Part shown: positions 26,961 to 35,226 of the stretch, one piece after another | Numbering within the stretch: the stretch's first letter is position 1 | Layout of the letters: each line of letters opens with the position of its first letter | Source: a bacterium | GTDB taxonomy: Bacteria > Bacillota > Bacilli > Lactobacillales > Streptococcaceae | Assembly: GCA_905221115.1 (NCBI GenBank) | Contig: CAJNBX010000005.1 | Location: 69,544 to 133,543, forward strand | Length of the DNA stretch: 64,000 bases | Reading direction: 5' to 3' | The notes under the pieces: generated by a model | What the model saw: the letters and a program-made list of their open reading frames with translations, nothing else | Database searches by the model: none | What the model was told of the DNA's origin: nothing | Made by a program: the position numbers and the translations under genes

Positions 26961-27578
26961 ATGAAACAAGAACGATTTCCATTGGTGTCAGATGACGAGG
27001 TCATGTTGACTGAAATGCCAGTCATGAACTTGTACGATGAGTCTGATCTGATCAGTAATATCAAGGGTGAGTATCGAGATAAAAATTATTTAGAATGGGC
27101 TCCTATTACTGAAGAGGCGCCAGTAAAACCGATTGAAAAGCAAGTCGAGAAACCTAAAAAAGCTCCTTTAGGGGTAAAAAAAGAAGGAAAGAGCTATGCG
27201 GAGGTGGCGCGTGAAGAAGCGCGTGCAGACTTGAAAAAGAAACGCTCTGCCAACTATTTAACTCAGGATTTCAGCCGTGCGAGACGTCATTCTAAATCAG
27301 GCCTTGTTAGACAGGGTAACCAACCGACAGCTCCTTTCCAAAAGGAAAACCCTGGTGAATTTGTCAAATATAGCCAAAAATTGACCCAGTCTCATTATAT
27401 CTTGGCGGAAGAAGTTCATTCTATCCCTACCAAGAATGAAGAAGTGTCAGCACCTGCTCCAAAGAAAAACAACTATGATTTTCTAAAGAAGAGCCAAATC
27501 TACAATAAAAAAAGTAAACAAACAGAACAAGAACGTCGGGTTGCCCAAGAGTTGAATCTGACAAGAATTACAGAATAG
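26961..27578 (+). CDS. Uncharacterised charged protein upstream of murC
   Basis: 205 residues with no domain I recognise. The N-terminus ([20 protein letters not shown]) is acidic; the rest is Lys/Glu/Pro-rich and probably disordered ([19 protein letters not shown], then the basic [13 protein letters not shown]). No signal peptide or membrane segment is seen. RBS GAAAGGAA precedes the ATG. murC starts 10 nt after the stop, so both share a transcript. A cell-wall-linked or division-linked role is inference from context only. Confidence 0.75.
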   Translation: MKQERFPLVSDDEVMLTEMPVMNLYDESDLISNIKGEYRDKNYLEWAPITEEAPVKPIEKQVEKPKKAPLGVKKEGKSYAEVAREEARADLKKKRSANYLTQDFSRARRHSKSGLVRQGNQPTAPFQKENPGEFVKYSQKLTQSHYILAEEVHSIPTKNEEVSAPAPKKNNYDFLKKSQIYNKKSKQTEQERRVAQELNLTRITE

Positions 27579-27588
27579 GGGAGAAAAC

Positions 27589-28923
27589 ATGACAAAGACA
27601 TATCATTTTATCGGAATTAAGGGATCAGGGATGAGTGCCTTGGCCTTGATGTTGCACCAAATGGGGCATAAGGTACAGGGATCAGATGTTGAAAAGTACT
27701 ACTTTACTCAACGTGGTCTTGAGCAGGCAGGAATTACTATTCTTCCTTTTGATGAAAAGAATCTAGACGGTGATATGGAAATTATCGCTGGAAATGCCTT
27801 CCGTCCAGATAACAACGTCGAAATTGCCTATGCAGACCAAAATGGTATCAGCTATAAACGTTACCATGAGTTCCTAGGTAGCTTTATGCGTGACTTTGTT
27901 AGCATGGGAGTAGCAGGAGCGCATGGAAAAACTTCAACGACAGGTATGTTGTCTCACGTCTTGTCTCACATCACAGACACCAGTTTCTTGATTGGAGATG
28001 GAACAGGTCGTGGTTCGGCCAATGCCAAATATTTTGTCTTTGAATCTGACGAATATGAGCGTCACTTTATGCCTTACCATCCAGAATACTCTATTATCAC
28101 TAACATTGACTTTGACCATCCAGACTATTTCACAAGTCTAGAAGATGTTTTCAATGCCTTTAATGACTATGCCAAACAAATTACCAAGGGTCTTTTTGTC
28201 TATGGTGAAGATGCAGAATTGCGTAAAATTACAGCCAATGCTCCGATTTATTATTATGGTTTTGAAGCTGAAGGCAATGATTTTGTAGCTAGCGATATTC
28301 TTCGTTCAACAACTGGTTCAGTCTTCACAGTTCATTTCCGTGGACAAGAATTGGGTCAATTCCACATCCCAACCTTTGGTCGTCACAATATCATGAATGC
28401 GACAGCCGTTATTGGTCTTCTTTACACAGCAGGATTTGATTTGAACTTGGTGCGTGAGCACTTGAAAACATTTGCCGGTGTTAAGCGTCGTTTCACTGAG
28501 AAAATTGTCAATGATACGGTGATTATCGATGACTTTGCCCACCATCCAACAGAAATCATTGCGACCTTGGATGCGGCTCGTCAGAAATACCCAAGCAAGG
28601 AAATTGTTGCAGTCTTCCAACCGCATACCTTTACAAGAACAATCGCTTTGTTGGACGAATTTGCCCACGCTTTGAACCAAGCGGATGCTGTTTATCTAGC
28701 GCAAATTTATGGGTCAGCTCGTGAAGTAGATCATGGTGATGTTAAGGTAGAAGACCTAGCCCAAAAAATCAACAAAAAACACCAAGTGATTACTGTTGAA
28801 AATGTTTCTCCACTCCTTGACCATGACAATGCTGTCTATGTCTTTATGGGAGCAGGAGATATCCAAACCTATGAATATTCATTTGAACGTCTCTTGTCTA
28901 ACTTGACAAGCAATGTTCAGTAG
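27589..28923 (+). CDS. murC: UDP-N-acetylmuramate--L-alanine ligase
   Basis: 444 residues. The N-terminal Rossmann-like [14 protein letters not shown] binds the UDP sugar, the Mur-ligase ATP loop is [10 protein letters not shown] (111-120), and EYERHF and [10 protein letters not shown] are conserved central and C-terminal motifs. It adds L-alanine to UDP-MurNAc, the first step of stem-peptide synthesis in the cytoplasm. RBS GGGGAG. An acetyltransferase gene follows after 9 nt. Confidence 0.97.
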   Translation: MTKTYHFIGIKGSGMSALALMLHQMGHKVQGSDVEKYYFTQRGLEQAGITILPFDEKNLDGDMEIIAGNAFRPDNNVEIAYADQNGISYKRYHEFLGSFMRDFVSMGVAGAHGKTSTTGMLSHVLSHITDTSFLIGDGTGRGSANAKYFVFESDEYERHFMPYHPEYSIITNIDFDHPDYFTSLEDVFNAFNDYAKQITKGLFVYGEDAELRKITANAPIYYYGFEAEGNDFVASDILRSTTGSVFTVHFRGQELGQFHIPTFGRHNIMNATAVIGLLYTAGFDLNLVREHLKTFAGVKRRFTEKIVNDTVIIDDFAHHPTEIIATLDAARQKYPSKEIVAVFQPHTFTRTIALLDEFAHALNQADAVYLAQIYGSAREVDHGDVKVEDLAQKINKKHQVITVENVSPLLDHDNAVYVFMGAGDIQTYEYSFERLLSNLTSNVQ

Positions 28924-28932
28924 GATATTCTT

Positions 28933-29415
28933 ATGGAAATTCCAATTAAGATCATTCAGGCAAGTGATGCTGATTTGGCTGAGATAGAGGCACTTCAAAC
29001 TTTGTCTTTGCCAGCTGAAAAGCAGCTGACTTCCCATATTTTAGAAGAAAGTATCCGTAAGTGTGCGGATACCTTTCTTCTAGCTAGGGATGAAAATCAA
29101 CTGTTAGGCTATATTCTATCAAGTCCTCAGTCAGACAATCCGCAATGTCTAAAAGTACTTTCTTTAGTCATTGAGGCTGACCATCAGAGACAGGGCTTGG
29201 GAACGCTTCTCCTTGCAGCCTTGAAAGAGGTGGCAGTTGAGCTGGAGTACAAGGGGATTCGTTTGGAGAGTCCTGATGAGCTGCTTTCCTATTTTGAAAT
29301 GAACGGTTTTATTGATGAAGAAACTTCGCTTTATGCAACTAGCCAGGGTTTTAGTATGATTTGGTTTAATCCCTTTTATCTGGAGGCACAATGGAAATTA
29401 GGAAAGCAAGATTAG
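28933..29415 (+). CDS. GNAT family N-acetyltransferase (first of a tandem pair)
   Basis: 160 residues. Acetyl-CoA loop RQGLGTLLLAALKEVA and C-terminal YFEMNGFIDEETSLY strand are typical of GNAT. It starts 9 nt after murC and overlaps the next gene by 25 nt, so it belongs to the murC transcript. The related layout of both genes (LLxALKEVA, then ExExxGI) suggests an old tandem duplication. Substrate unknown. Confidence 0.87.
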   Translation: MEIPIKIIQASDADLAEIEALQTLSLPAEKQLTSHILEESIRKCADTFLLARDENQLLGYILSSPQSDNPQCLKVLSLVIEADHQRQGLGTLLLAALKEVAVELEYKGIRLESPDELLSYFEMNGFIDEETSLYATSQGFSMIWFNPFYLEAQWKLGKQD

Positions 29416-29885
29416 AAGATTTGGATCGGATTGTCGAGATTGAACTAGAGAATTTTTCAGTCGAAGAAGCCATTCCTCGATCTGTCTTTGAGGCACATTT
29501 GCGAGAAATTCAGACCTCTTTTCTGGTTGCGGAAAAAGAAGGTAAGATTATTGGTTATATCGAAGGGCCAGTTGTCCCTCACCGCCATCTGCAAGACCAG
29601 TCTTTTACAAAAGAAATAAAAGACTATAGTCATGAGCCTGGTGGATATATCTCTGTGACCTGTCTGTCTATTGCCAAGGAGGCACAGGGCCTCGGACTAG
29701 GTAAGAAATTGCTAACAGCTTTGAAAGAAGTTGCTCTTGAAGATGAGAGAGAAGGCATTAATCTAACCTGTCATGACTATCTCATCGCCTACTATGAAAA
29801 ACACGGATTTGTCAACGAAGGCTTGTCCCAGTCAACCTTTGCAGGGGAAACTTGGTATGATATGGTCTGGGAAGCTAAAAAATAG
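29391..29885 (+). CDS. GNAT family N-acetyltransferase (second of a tandem pair)
   Basis: 164 residues. It opens MEIRKARLEDLDRIVEIE and has the acetyl-CoA loop EAQGLGLGKKLLTALKEVA followed by YYEKHGFVNEG, resembling the arylalkylamine/RimI-like GNAT type. The ATG lies inside the preceding gene with RBS GGAGG. Expression is coupled to murC and the first acetyltransferase. Substrate unknown. Confidence 0.88.
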   Translation: MEIRKARLEDLDRIVEIELENFSVEEAIPRSVFEAHLREIQTSFLVAEKEGKIIGYIEGPVVPHRHLQDQSFTKEIKDYSHEPGGYISVTCLSIAKEAQGLGLGKKLLTALKEVALEDEREGINLTCHDYLIAYYEKHGFVNEGLSQSTFAGETWYDMVWEAKK

Positions 29886-29905
29886 GCAAGACAAGGCATC
29901 ATAGG

Positions 29906-29934
29906 TTGCTTTTCCTAGACTTTTAAGATATAAT
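29906..29934 (+). promoter_or_regulatory. Promoter of mltG
   Basis: TTGCTT (29906-29911), 17-bp spacer, TATAAT (29929-29934). Confidence 0.75.
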
Positions 29935-29965
29935 ATTATGGATTGTCAACGAGGAGGAAAAACTT

Positions 29966-31708
29966 TTGAGTGAAAAGTCAAGAGAAGAAGAAAAATTAAG
30001 CTTTAAAGAGCAGATTTTACGAGATTTAGAACGAGTTAAAAAACATGAAGAAGATCAGGAAGAAGTTGATTTAGCTTCAATAAAACCCCAATTTTCTTCT
30101 AAAAATGACCAGTCGATAGAAGAGCTAATGGAAGATTCTCTATCAGCTGTAGAGGAGATTATGAGAAAAGCTCCTACCGTGCCTACTCACCCAAGTCAAG
30201 ATGTACCAGCTTCTCCAGCAGATGAGATTCAAAGAGAAACTCCTGGTGTTCCAAGTCATCCAAGTCAAGATGTGCCTTCTTCTCCCGCAGAAGAGGCTGT
30301 AAGACAAGCTCCACTTGCTTCTAGTCATCCGAGTCAAGAAGGACCTTCTGCTCCATCAGCGGAGGGAGTATCAAGACCAACTCCAGGACCTGTTAGTCCT
30401 AGAAAAGTAGAAAAGGAATTTAATGAAATCCCAACGAGGGTAGCTGTTTCTTATAAGACAGAAGCTCAGAGAGAGGTAAAAAGAGAAGTTCCTACTTCAA
30501 AACCAGTAGAGGAAAAGAAAGTTGTAGAAGAAATGCCTGCAACTCCACGTCGTAGCCGTCGTGAGACGGTTAAGTCAACCAAGAAGAAAAAATCAGGATT
30601 TAAGACCTTCTTCATTTCTCTACTTATTTTCCTAGGTTTGATTTCAGCAGGTGCTTACTTCGGTTATCAGTATGTTCAGTCATCTTTACAGCCTGTGGAT
30701 GCTTCATCTAAACAATATGTGACAGTGCAAATCCCAGAAGGAGCTAATGTTCAAACAATTGGTTCAACTCTTGAAAAGTCTGGTTTGATTAAACACGGAG
30801 TGATTTTTGCTTTTTATGCAAAATATAAAAATTATTCAGATTTGAAGTCTGGCTATTACAATTTGCAAAAGAGCATGAGTACAGAAGATATCATCCATGA
30901 ATTGCAAAAAGGTGGAACAGCTGAAGCTCAAGAACCTGCCCTTGCGAATTTAACAATTCCAGAAGGTTATACGATTGATCAAATTGCACAAGCGGTAGGT
31001 CAATTGCAAGGTGACTTCAAAGAGCCTTTGACAGCGGATGCTTTCTTGGCTAAAGTGCAAGATGACAACTTTATCAGCCAAGAAGTTGCCAAATATCCTA
31101 GTCTACTTGAAAGCTTGCCAACGAAAGAAAGTGGCGTTCGTTACCGTTTGGAAGGTTTCCTCTTCCCAGCTACATATTCTATCAAGGAAAGTACAACTAT
31201 TGAAAGCTTGATTGATGAGATGTTGGCAGCTATGGACAAGACTTTAGCACCTCATTACAGTACGATTAAGTCTAAGAATTTGACGGTCAATGAATTGCTG
31301 ACCATTGCTTCTCTTGTCGAAAAAGAAGGAGCTAAGACGGAAGACCGTAAGTTGATTGCAGGTGTATTCTACAATCGCTTGAATCTTGGTATGCCACTTC
31401 AAAGCAATATTGCTATCTTGTATGCCCAAGGAAAACTTGGTCAGAAGATTAGTCTTGCTGATGATGCTGGAATTGATACGACAATTAATTCACCGTATAA
31501 TGTTTATACGAAAGCTGGTTTGATGCCAGGTCCAGTAGATAGTCCAAGCTTGGATGCCATCGAGGCAAGTATTAATCAGACTAAGAGTGATAACTTATAC
31601 TTTGTAGCTAATGTTACAGATGGTAAGGTCTATTATGCTGCTACTCAGGAGGAGCATGATCGTAATGTCGCTGAACATGTCAACAGCAAATTAAACCAAA
31701 CAAACTAA
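29966..31708 (+). CDS. mltG: Endolytic murein transglycosylase MltG
   Basis: 580 residues beginning at a TTG codon, supported by a strong GAGGAGG RBS 8 nt upstream and no better start nearby. A long cytoplasmic region (1-200) carries three 23-residue Pro/Ser repeats (HPSQDVP). One membrane segment follows (about 206-228, FFISLLIFLGLISAGAYFGY), then an extracellular LysM-like part and the YceG catalytic domain, where ASLVEKEGAK holds the catalytic Glu. It cuts nascent glycan strands in peripheral wall synthesis at midcell. Own promoter; greA follows. Confidence 0.94.
   Translation: MSEKSREEEKLSFKEQILRDLERVKKHEEDQEEVDLASIKPQFSSKNDQSIEELMEDSLSAVEEIMRKAPTVPTHPSQDVPASPADEIQRETPGVPSHPSQDVPSSPAEEAVRQAPLASSHPSQEGPSAPSAEGVSRPTPGPVSPRKVEKEFNEIPTRVAVSYKTEAQREVKREVPTSKPVEEKKVVEEMPATPRRSRRETVKSTKKKKSGFKTFFISLLIFLGLISAGAYFGYQYVQSSLQPVDASSKQYVTVQIPEGANVQTIGSTLEKSGLIKHGVIFAFYAKYKNYSDLKSGYYNLQKSMSTEDIIHELQKGGTAEAQEPALANLTIPEGYTIDQIAQAVGQLQGDFKEPLTADAFLAKVQDDNFISQEVAKYPSLLESLPTKESGVRYRLEGFLFPATYSIKESTTIESLIDEMLAAMDKTLAPHYSTIKSKNLTVNELLTIASLVEKEGAKTEDRKLIAGVFYNRLNLGMPLQSNIAILYAQGKLGQKISLADDAGIDTTINSPYNVYTKAGLMPGPVDSPSLDAIEASINQTKSDNLYFVANVTDGKVYYAATQEEHDRNVAEHVNSKLNQTN
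30170..30376 (+). repeat. Three 69-bp (23-residue) tandem repeats in mltG
   Basis: Units begin at 30170, 30239 and 30308, each with HPSQ(D/E)(V/G)P and SP. They lie in the cytoplasmic N-terminal region and have diverged at several residues, so this is an older expansion than the adhesin repeats. Confidence 0.85.
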
Positions 31709-31738
31709 AATTATATGATGCTTCACATAATTTTAGTT
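31703..31738 (+). other. 12-bp perfect inverted repeat between mltG and greA
   Basis: AACTAAAATTAT (31703-31714) and ATAATTTTAGTT (31727-31738) surround a 12-nt centre in which TG/CA can extend pairing. There is no terminal T run, so it may be a processing or partial-termination hairpin. Confidence 0.6.
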
Positions 31739-31769
31739 AGAAAATATCATCAGAAGAAAGTTGAGAAAA

Positions 31770-32252
31770 ATGGCAGAAAAAACATATCCAATGACCCTTG
31801 CGGAAAAGGAAAAACTTGAAAAAGAATTAGAAGAATTGAAATTGGTTCGCCGACCAGAAGTGGTAGAACGCATTAAGATTGCCCGTTCATACGGTGACCT
31901 TTCTGAAAACAGTGAATACGAAGCGGCTAAGGATGAACAAGCCTTTGTTGAAGGGCAAATCTCTAGCTTGGAAACAAAAATCCGTTATGCTGAAATCGTC
32001 AATAGTGACTCAGTTGCCCAAGACGAAGTAGCGATTGGTAAAACAGTTACTATCCAAGAAATTGGTGAGGACGAAGAAGAAGTTTATATTATCGTAGGTT
32101 CAGCAGGTGCGGATGCCTTTGCAGGTAAGGTTTCAAATGAAAGCCCAATTGGACAAGCCTTGATTGGCAAGAAAACAGGTGATACAGCAACCATTGAAAC
32201 ACCTGTTGGTAGTTATGATGTAAAAATCTTGAAAGTTGAAAAAACAGCCTAA
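31770..32252 (+). CDS. greA: Transcription elongation factor GreA
   Basis: 160 residues from the ATG at 31770, the usual family length; an in-frame TTG at 31761 would add three residues and is less likely. The N-terminal coiled coil ([14 protein letters not shown], then [19 protein letters not shown] with the acidic tip) and C-terminal FKBP-like domain ([15 protein letters not shown]) are complete. It stimulates cleavage of backtracked transcripts in RNA polymerase. There is no obvious own promoter, so it probably depends on mltG read-through. Confidence 0.97.
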   Translation: MAEKTYPMTLAEKEKLEKELEELKLVRRPEVVERIKIARSYGDLSENSEYEAAKDEQAFVEGQISSLETKIRYAEIVNSDSVAQDEVAIGKTVTIQEIGEDEEEVYIIVGSAGADAFAGKVSNESPIGQALIGKKTGDTATIETPVGSYDVKILKVEKTA

Positions 32253-32260
32253 AAACAGAA

Positions 32261-32302
32261 AAAAGGAGTGGGGAGGCGATGCGCTTCACTCACTCCTTTT
32301 TC
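32261..32302 (+). terminator. Terminator of greA
   Basis: AAAAGGAGTG (32261-32270) pairs with CACTCCTTTT (32291-32300), continuing into T's. Confidence 0.85.
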
Positions 32303-32327
32303 CATTTTAAATTGAATTGGAGACGAT

Positions 32328-33692
32328 ATGAGTTCAAAGAAGAAAAAAAATAAGATGGAACGTGGTCTGACGAATCGTCACGTGCAGGTTATGGCCATTG
32401 CGGGAACAATCGGAACAGGACTCTTTTTGGGAGCGGGTCGATCTATTAGCCTAACAGGTCCTTCTATTGTACTGATTTATATGATTACTGGTGCTTTTAT
32501 GTTCCTCATGATGCGTGCGGTTGGGGAAATGCTCTACCAAGATCCTGAGCAACATACCTTTATCAACTTTATCACGCGCCATTTAGGTAAGGGCTGGGGT
32601 TATTTCTCAGTTTGGTCTTATTGGCTATCCGTTGTCTTTATCGGTATGGCGGAAATCACTGCGATTTCTCACTATGTTCAGTTCTGGTTCCCTAGCTGGC
32701 CAAGTTGGATGATTGAGATTGGATTTTTGACTATTCTAGCCTTGGTCAATCTAATCGCGGTGAAGCTCTTTGGGGAAGTTGAGTTTTGGTTCGCTATGGT
32801 CAAGATTGTGGCTATTTTAGCCATGATTGCAACAGGAGTCTTTATGGTCTTGACAGGCTTTAAGACACCTCATGGAGTAGCAAGTTTGGCTAATATTGCC
32901 GACAATTTCTCCCTCTTCCCTAATGGTGGAGTGAACTTTGTCATGGCCTTCCAGATGGTTTTCTTTGCCTACCTCATGATTGAGTTTATCGGGGTAACGA
33001 CTTCAGAAACAAAAAATCCACGCCAGGTCTTGCCAAAAGCCGTTAAGGAAATTCCTTTGCGTATCGCCTTTTTCTACGGTGGTGCCCTCTTAGCCATCAT
33101 GGCTATCATTCCGTGGCGTGAACTTGCATCGGCTGATTCTCCCTTTGTTACAGTATTTGAGTTAGCAGGTATCAAGTGGGCGGCAGCCTTGATTAACTTC
33201 GTCGTTTTGACTTCAGCAGCATCTGCTCTTAACTCAACCCTTTATTCAACAGGTCGTCATTTGTATCAGATTGCCCATGATTCGCCCAATCCATTCTTAA
33301 AGGCGATTAAGGCAGATACTCTTTCTCGTCACAATGTGCCACAAAATGCCATCATCGCTTCAGCAATTTTGATTGCTCTAGCAGCCTTTATCAACGTCTT
33401 TCCAGGAGTTTCGGATGCCTTTGCCTTGATTACGGCATCGTCGTCTGGTGTCTATATCGCCATTTATATCTTGATTATGGTGGCTCACCTTAAATACCGC
33501 AAGTCACCAGACTTTATGGCAGATGGTTATCTCATGCCCCATTATCGTTTCCTAAATCCCTTAACCATGCTCTTCTTTGCCTTTGTCTTTGTAACCCTCT
33601 TTTTACAAGAGTCTACATTTGTCGGAGCAATCGGTTCAGCTATCTGGATTATCAGTTTCGGGATTTACAGCCAGTGGAAATTTAGAAAATAG
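32328..33692 (+). CDS. Amino-acid permease, APC superfamily (AAT type)
   Basis: 454 residues with about 12 membrane segments after a basic cytoplasmic start (KKKKNKMERGL). The family signature IAGTIGTGLFLGAGRSI in the first membrane segment and EMLYQDPEQHTFINF are typical of proton-coupled amino-acid permeases. GGAG lies 8 nt before the ATG. It is a monocistronic gene between two terminators. The substrate cannot be deduced reliably. Confidence 0.9.
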   Translation: MSSKKKKNKMERGLTNRHVQVMAIAGTIGTGLFLGAGRSISLTGPSIVLIYMITGAFMFLMMRAVGEMLYQDPEQHTFINFITRHLGKGWGYFSVWSYWLSVVFIGMAEITAISHYVQFWFPSWPSWMIEIGFLTILALVNLIAVKLFGEVEFWFAMVKIVAILAMIATGVFMVLTGFKTPHGVASLANIADNFSLFPNGGVNFVMAFQMVFFAYLMIEFIGVTTSETKNPRQVLPKAVKEIPLRIAFFYGGALLAIMAIIPWRELASADSPFVTVFELAGIKWAAALINFVVLTSAASALNSTLYSTGRHLYQIAHDSPNPFLKAIKADTLSRHNVPQNAIIASAILIALAAFINVFPGVSDAFALITASSSGVYIAIYILIMVAHLKYRKSPDFMADGYLMPHYRFLNPLTMLFFAFVFVTLFLQESTFVGAIGSAIWIISFGIYSQWKFRK

Positions 33693-33699
33693 ATTAAGG

Positions 33700-33728
33700 A
33701 CTCATCAACTCAGGTTGGTGAGTTTTTG
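33700..33728 (+). terminator. Terminator of the permease gene
   Basis: ACTCATCAAC (33700-33709) pairs with GTTGGTGAGT (33714-33723, one G-U pair), then a T run. Confidence 0.85.
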
Positions 33729-33733
33729 CTAGT

Positions 33734-33762
33734 TTGACAGTCTATTGAAATAGGACTATAAT
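33734..33762 (+). promoter_or_regulatory. Consensus promoter of an acetyltransferase gene
   Basis: Perfect -35 TTGACA (33734-33739), 17-bp spacer and perfect -10 TATAAT (33757-33762), the best housekeeping promoter in the window. Confidence 0.9.
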
Positions 33763-33791
33763 CAAGCTGTAATCGTTTCGCGGAGGTTTAT

Positions 33792-34202
33792 ATGTACTTT
33801 AGATTGGAAAACAAGGAGTCTCAGAAAGCGCAAGAAATAGGGAATCTGCTTCGTGTTTATAACCGTTCAAAAAGAGAAGAAGCTGAAAGTGAGCCACTTA
33901 ATCTTTATGTCGAAGATGAAAAGGGCAATCTCTTGGCAGGTTTGATAGCAGAGACTTTTGGAAATTGGCTAGAAATCGAGTATTTATTTGTAAAAGAAGA
34001 ACTGAGAGGGCAAGGAGTCGGTTCAAACCTATTGCAGCAAGCAGAAACTGAAGCTAAGAATCGAAACTGTCGTTTTGCTTTTGTCAATACTTACCAGTTT
34101 CAAGCTCCAGATTTTTATAAAAGGCATGGCTACAAGAAAGTCTTTACCTTACAAGACTATCCCTACATTGGGCAAAGATATTATTACCAAAAGGATTTGT
34201 AA
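33792..34202 (+). CDS. GNAT family N-acetyltransferase
   Basis: 136 residues. IEYLFVKEELRGQGVGSNLLQQAE contains the GNAT acetyl-CoA loop (RGQGVG); NTYQFQAPDFYKRHGY follows. RBS GGAGG is 6 nt upstream. Given its perfect consensus promoter it should be strongly transcribed. The substrate is unknown; the short form resembles small-molecule or antibiotic acetyltransferases only in general fold. A HAD-gene remnant follows it. Confidence 0.88.
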   Translation: MYFRLENKESQKAQEIGNLLRVYNRSKREEAESEPLNLYVEDEKGNLLAGLIAETFGNWLEIEYLFVKEELRGQGVGSNLLQQAETEAKNRNCRFAFVNTYQFQAPDFYKRHGYKKVFTLQDYPYIGQRYYYQKDL

Positions 34203-34256
34203 GGAGAAGATGAAAGCATAAGGCAAATAGGGGAACTTGACATAAGTATGAAGTAG

Positions 34257-34406
34257 ATTCTCGATAAATACCAGTTAAATCCTACAAGTTGTGTCTTTCT
34301 AGGTGATATTTAGGACAATACAATTGCATCTGAGAAATTGGGAATCAAGTCTTATCAGGTTAAGAAAAGAAGTGATGTCGTTGATATTTTGAAATCCTAT
34401 ATTTAA
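34257..34406 (+). pseudogene. C-terminal remnant of a HAD-family hydrolase gene
   Basis: Frame 3 reads ILDKYQLNPTSCVFLGDI, then a TAG, then DNTIASEKLGIKSYQVKK and on to a TAA at 34404. The order (helix, VFLGD, D/N-T, A...GIK.Y.V) is the end of a HAD phosphatase. It lacks a start, has an in-frame stop in the GD(I)xxDN motif, and is preceded by TAG at 34254. It is a decayed gene fragment; the rest of the stretch 34203-34550 has no gene. Confidence 0.7.
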
Positions 34407-34414
34407 AGGCAACG

Positions 34415-34446
34415 CTCTCTATTTTTTGTAGTAGAGAGTTTTTTTG
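34415..34446 (+). terminator. Terminator after the HAD remnant
   Basis: CTCTCTA (34415-34421) pairs with TAGAGAG (34432-34438), then a long T run. Confidence 0.8.
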
Positions 34447-34478
34447 TTAATAAAATCTTACAAAATGATATATATATA

Positions 34479-34506
34479 TTGCATTAAGTTAGATATATGG
34501 TATAAT
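34479..34506 (+). promoter_or_regulatory. Promoter of the XRE regulator operon
   Basis: TTGCAT (34479-34484), 16-bp spacer, TGgTATAAT (34498-34506). The flanking AT-rich ATATATATAT could hold an operator for the regulator itself. Confidence 0.7.
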
Positions 34507-34553
34507 GTTTTTAAAAGAAGCGCAACTTTTTAAGAATGTGAAGGAGGACGCTA

Positions 34554-34763
34554 GTGGCTAAAAATTTAAAATTAAAATTAGCTCGGGTGGAGCGTGATTT
34601 AACACAAGGGGATTTGGCAGAAGCTGTGGGCGTTACTAGGCAGACTATAGGCTTGATTGAAGCTGGGAAATACAATCCTAGTCTCTCCCTCTGCCAGTCC
34701 ATTTGCAGATGCTTAGGAAAAACATTAGACCAACTATTTTGGGAGGAAGAAGATGAAAAATAG
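34554..34763 (+). CDS. XRE/Cro-CI family transcriptional regulator
   Basis: 69 residues from a GTG at 34554 with RBS AAGGAGG 6 nt upstream. Nearly the whole protein is one helix-turn-helix domain: LKLARVERDLTQGDLAEAVG, then TRQTIGLIEAGKYNPSL. Its end, FWEEEDEK, is encoded by the ribosome-binding region of the next gene (11-nt overlap). Small regulators of this type usually repress their own operon and sit beside membrane proteins, as here. Confidence 0.9.
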   Translation: MAKNLKLKLARVERDLTQGDLAEAVGVTRQTIGLIEAGKYNPSLSLCQSICRCLGKTLDQLFWEEEDEK

Positions 34764-35226
34764 AAAAAAACTTGTGATCAAAGATGAACGTACAGAAAAA
34801 TTGGATGGAAAGATTTCAGGAGAAATTCTTTTGGGAATGTGCCTATTTTTGGCACTGGAAATTTTTGCCAAAGTTTATATTTTTAATTTAACGCTTCTAT
34901 CCTATTCACCAGAATTACTTTTATTGATTGGAGTAGGTTTGTATGCCATTATTCGCCGCATGTATGTAGGAATTGATATTCGAGATATTGTTGAGAATAC
35001 TGGAAAAGAAAGAATTTTATCTGCTTTGGGATTTTCTATAGTGATTTTATTGATTGATATCATAGGCAATCGCGAGGAGCTGGTCAGTCTGTTGACTTGG
35101 AAGTACTCCCTAAAAGTGGTTCTAGCAGTTATCATCTATCTCGTTGGGAGTTATTCTATGGATAGAGTTATCCTATACTTGAATCGCAGAAATCAGCAAG
35201 TTTGGGAGGAAGAAGATGAAAAATAG
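34753..35226 (+). CDS. Four-segment membrane protein of unknown function (XRE operon, first)
   Basis: 157 residues. A charged start (KNRKKLVIKDERTEKLDGKI) precedes about four hydrophobic segments (ILLGMCLFLALEIFAKVYIF; LLLLIGVGLYAII; ILSALGFSIVILLIDII; VVLAVIIYLVGSY). The DERxExLxxK motif before the first segment recurs in the downstream protein, suggesting the two are distant paralogues. It resembles DUF6773-type proteins found next to small XRE regulators. Its end VWEEEDEK is encoded by the next gene's RBS region. Confidence 0.78.
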   Translation: MKNRKKLVIKDERTEKLDGKISGEILLGMCLFLALEIFAKVYIFNLTLLSYSPELLLLIGVGLYAIIRRMYVGIDIRDIVENTGKERILSALGFSIVILLIDIIGNREELVSLLTWKYSLKVVLAVIIYLVGSYSMDRVILYLNRRNQQVWEEEDEK

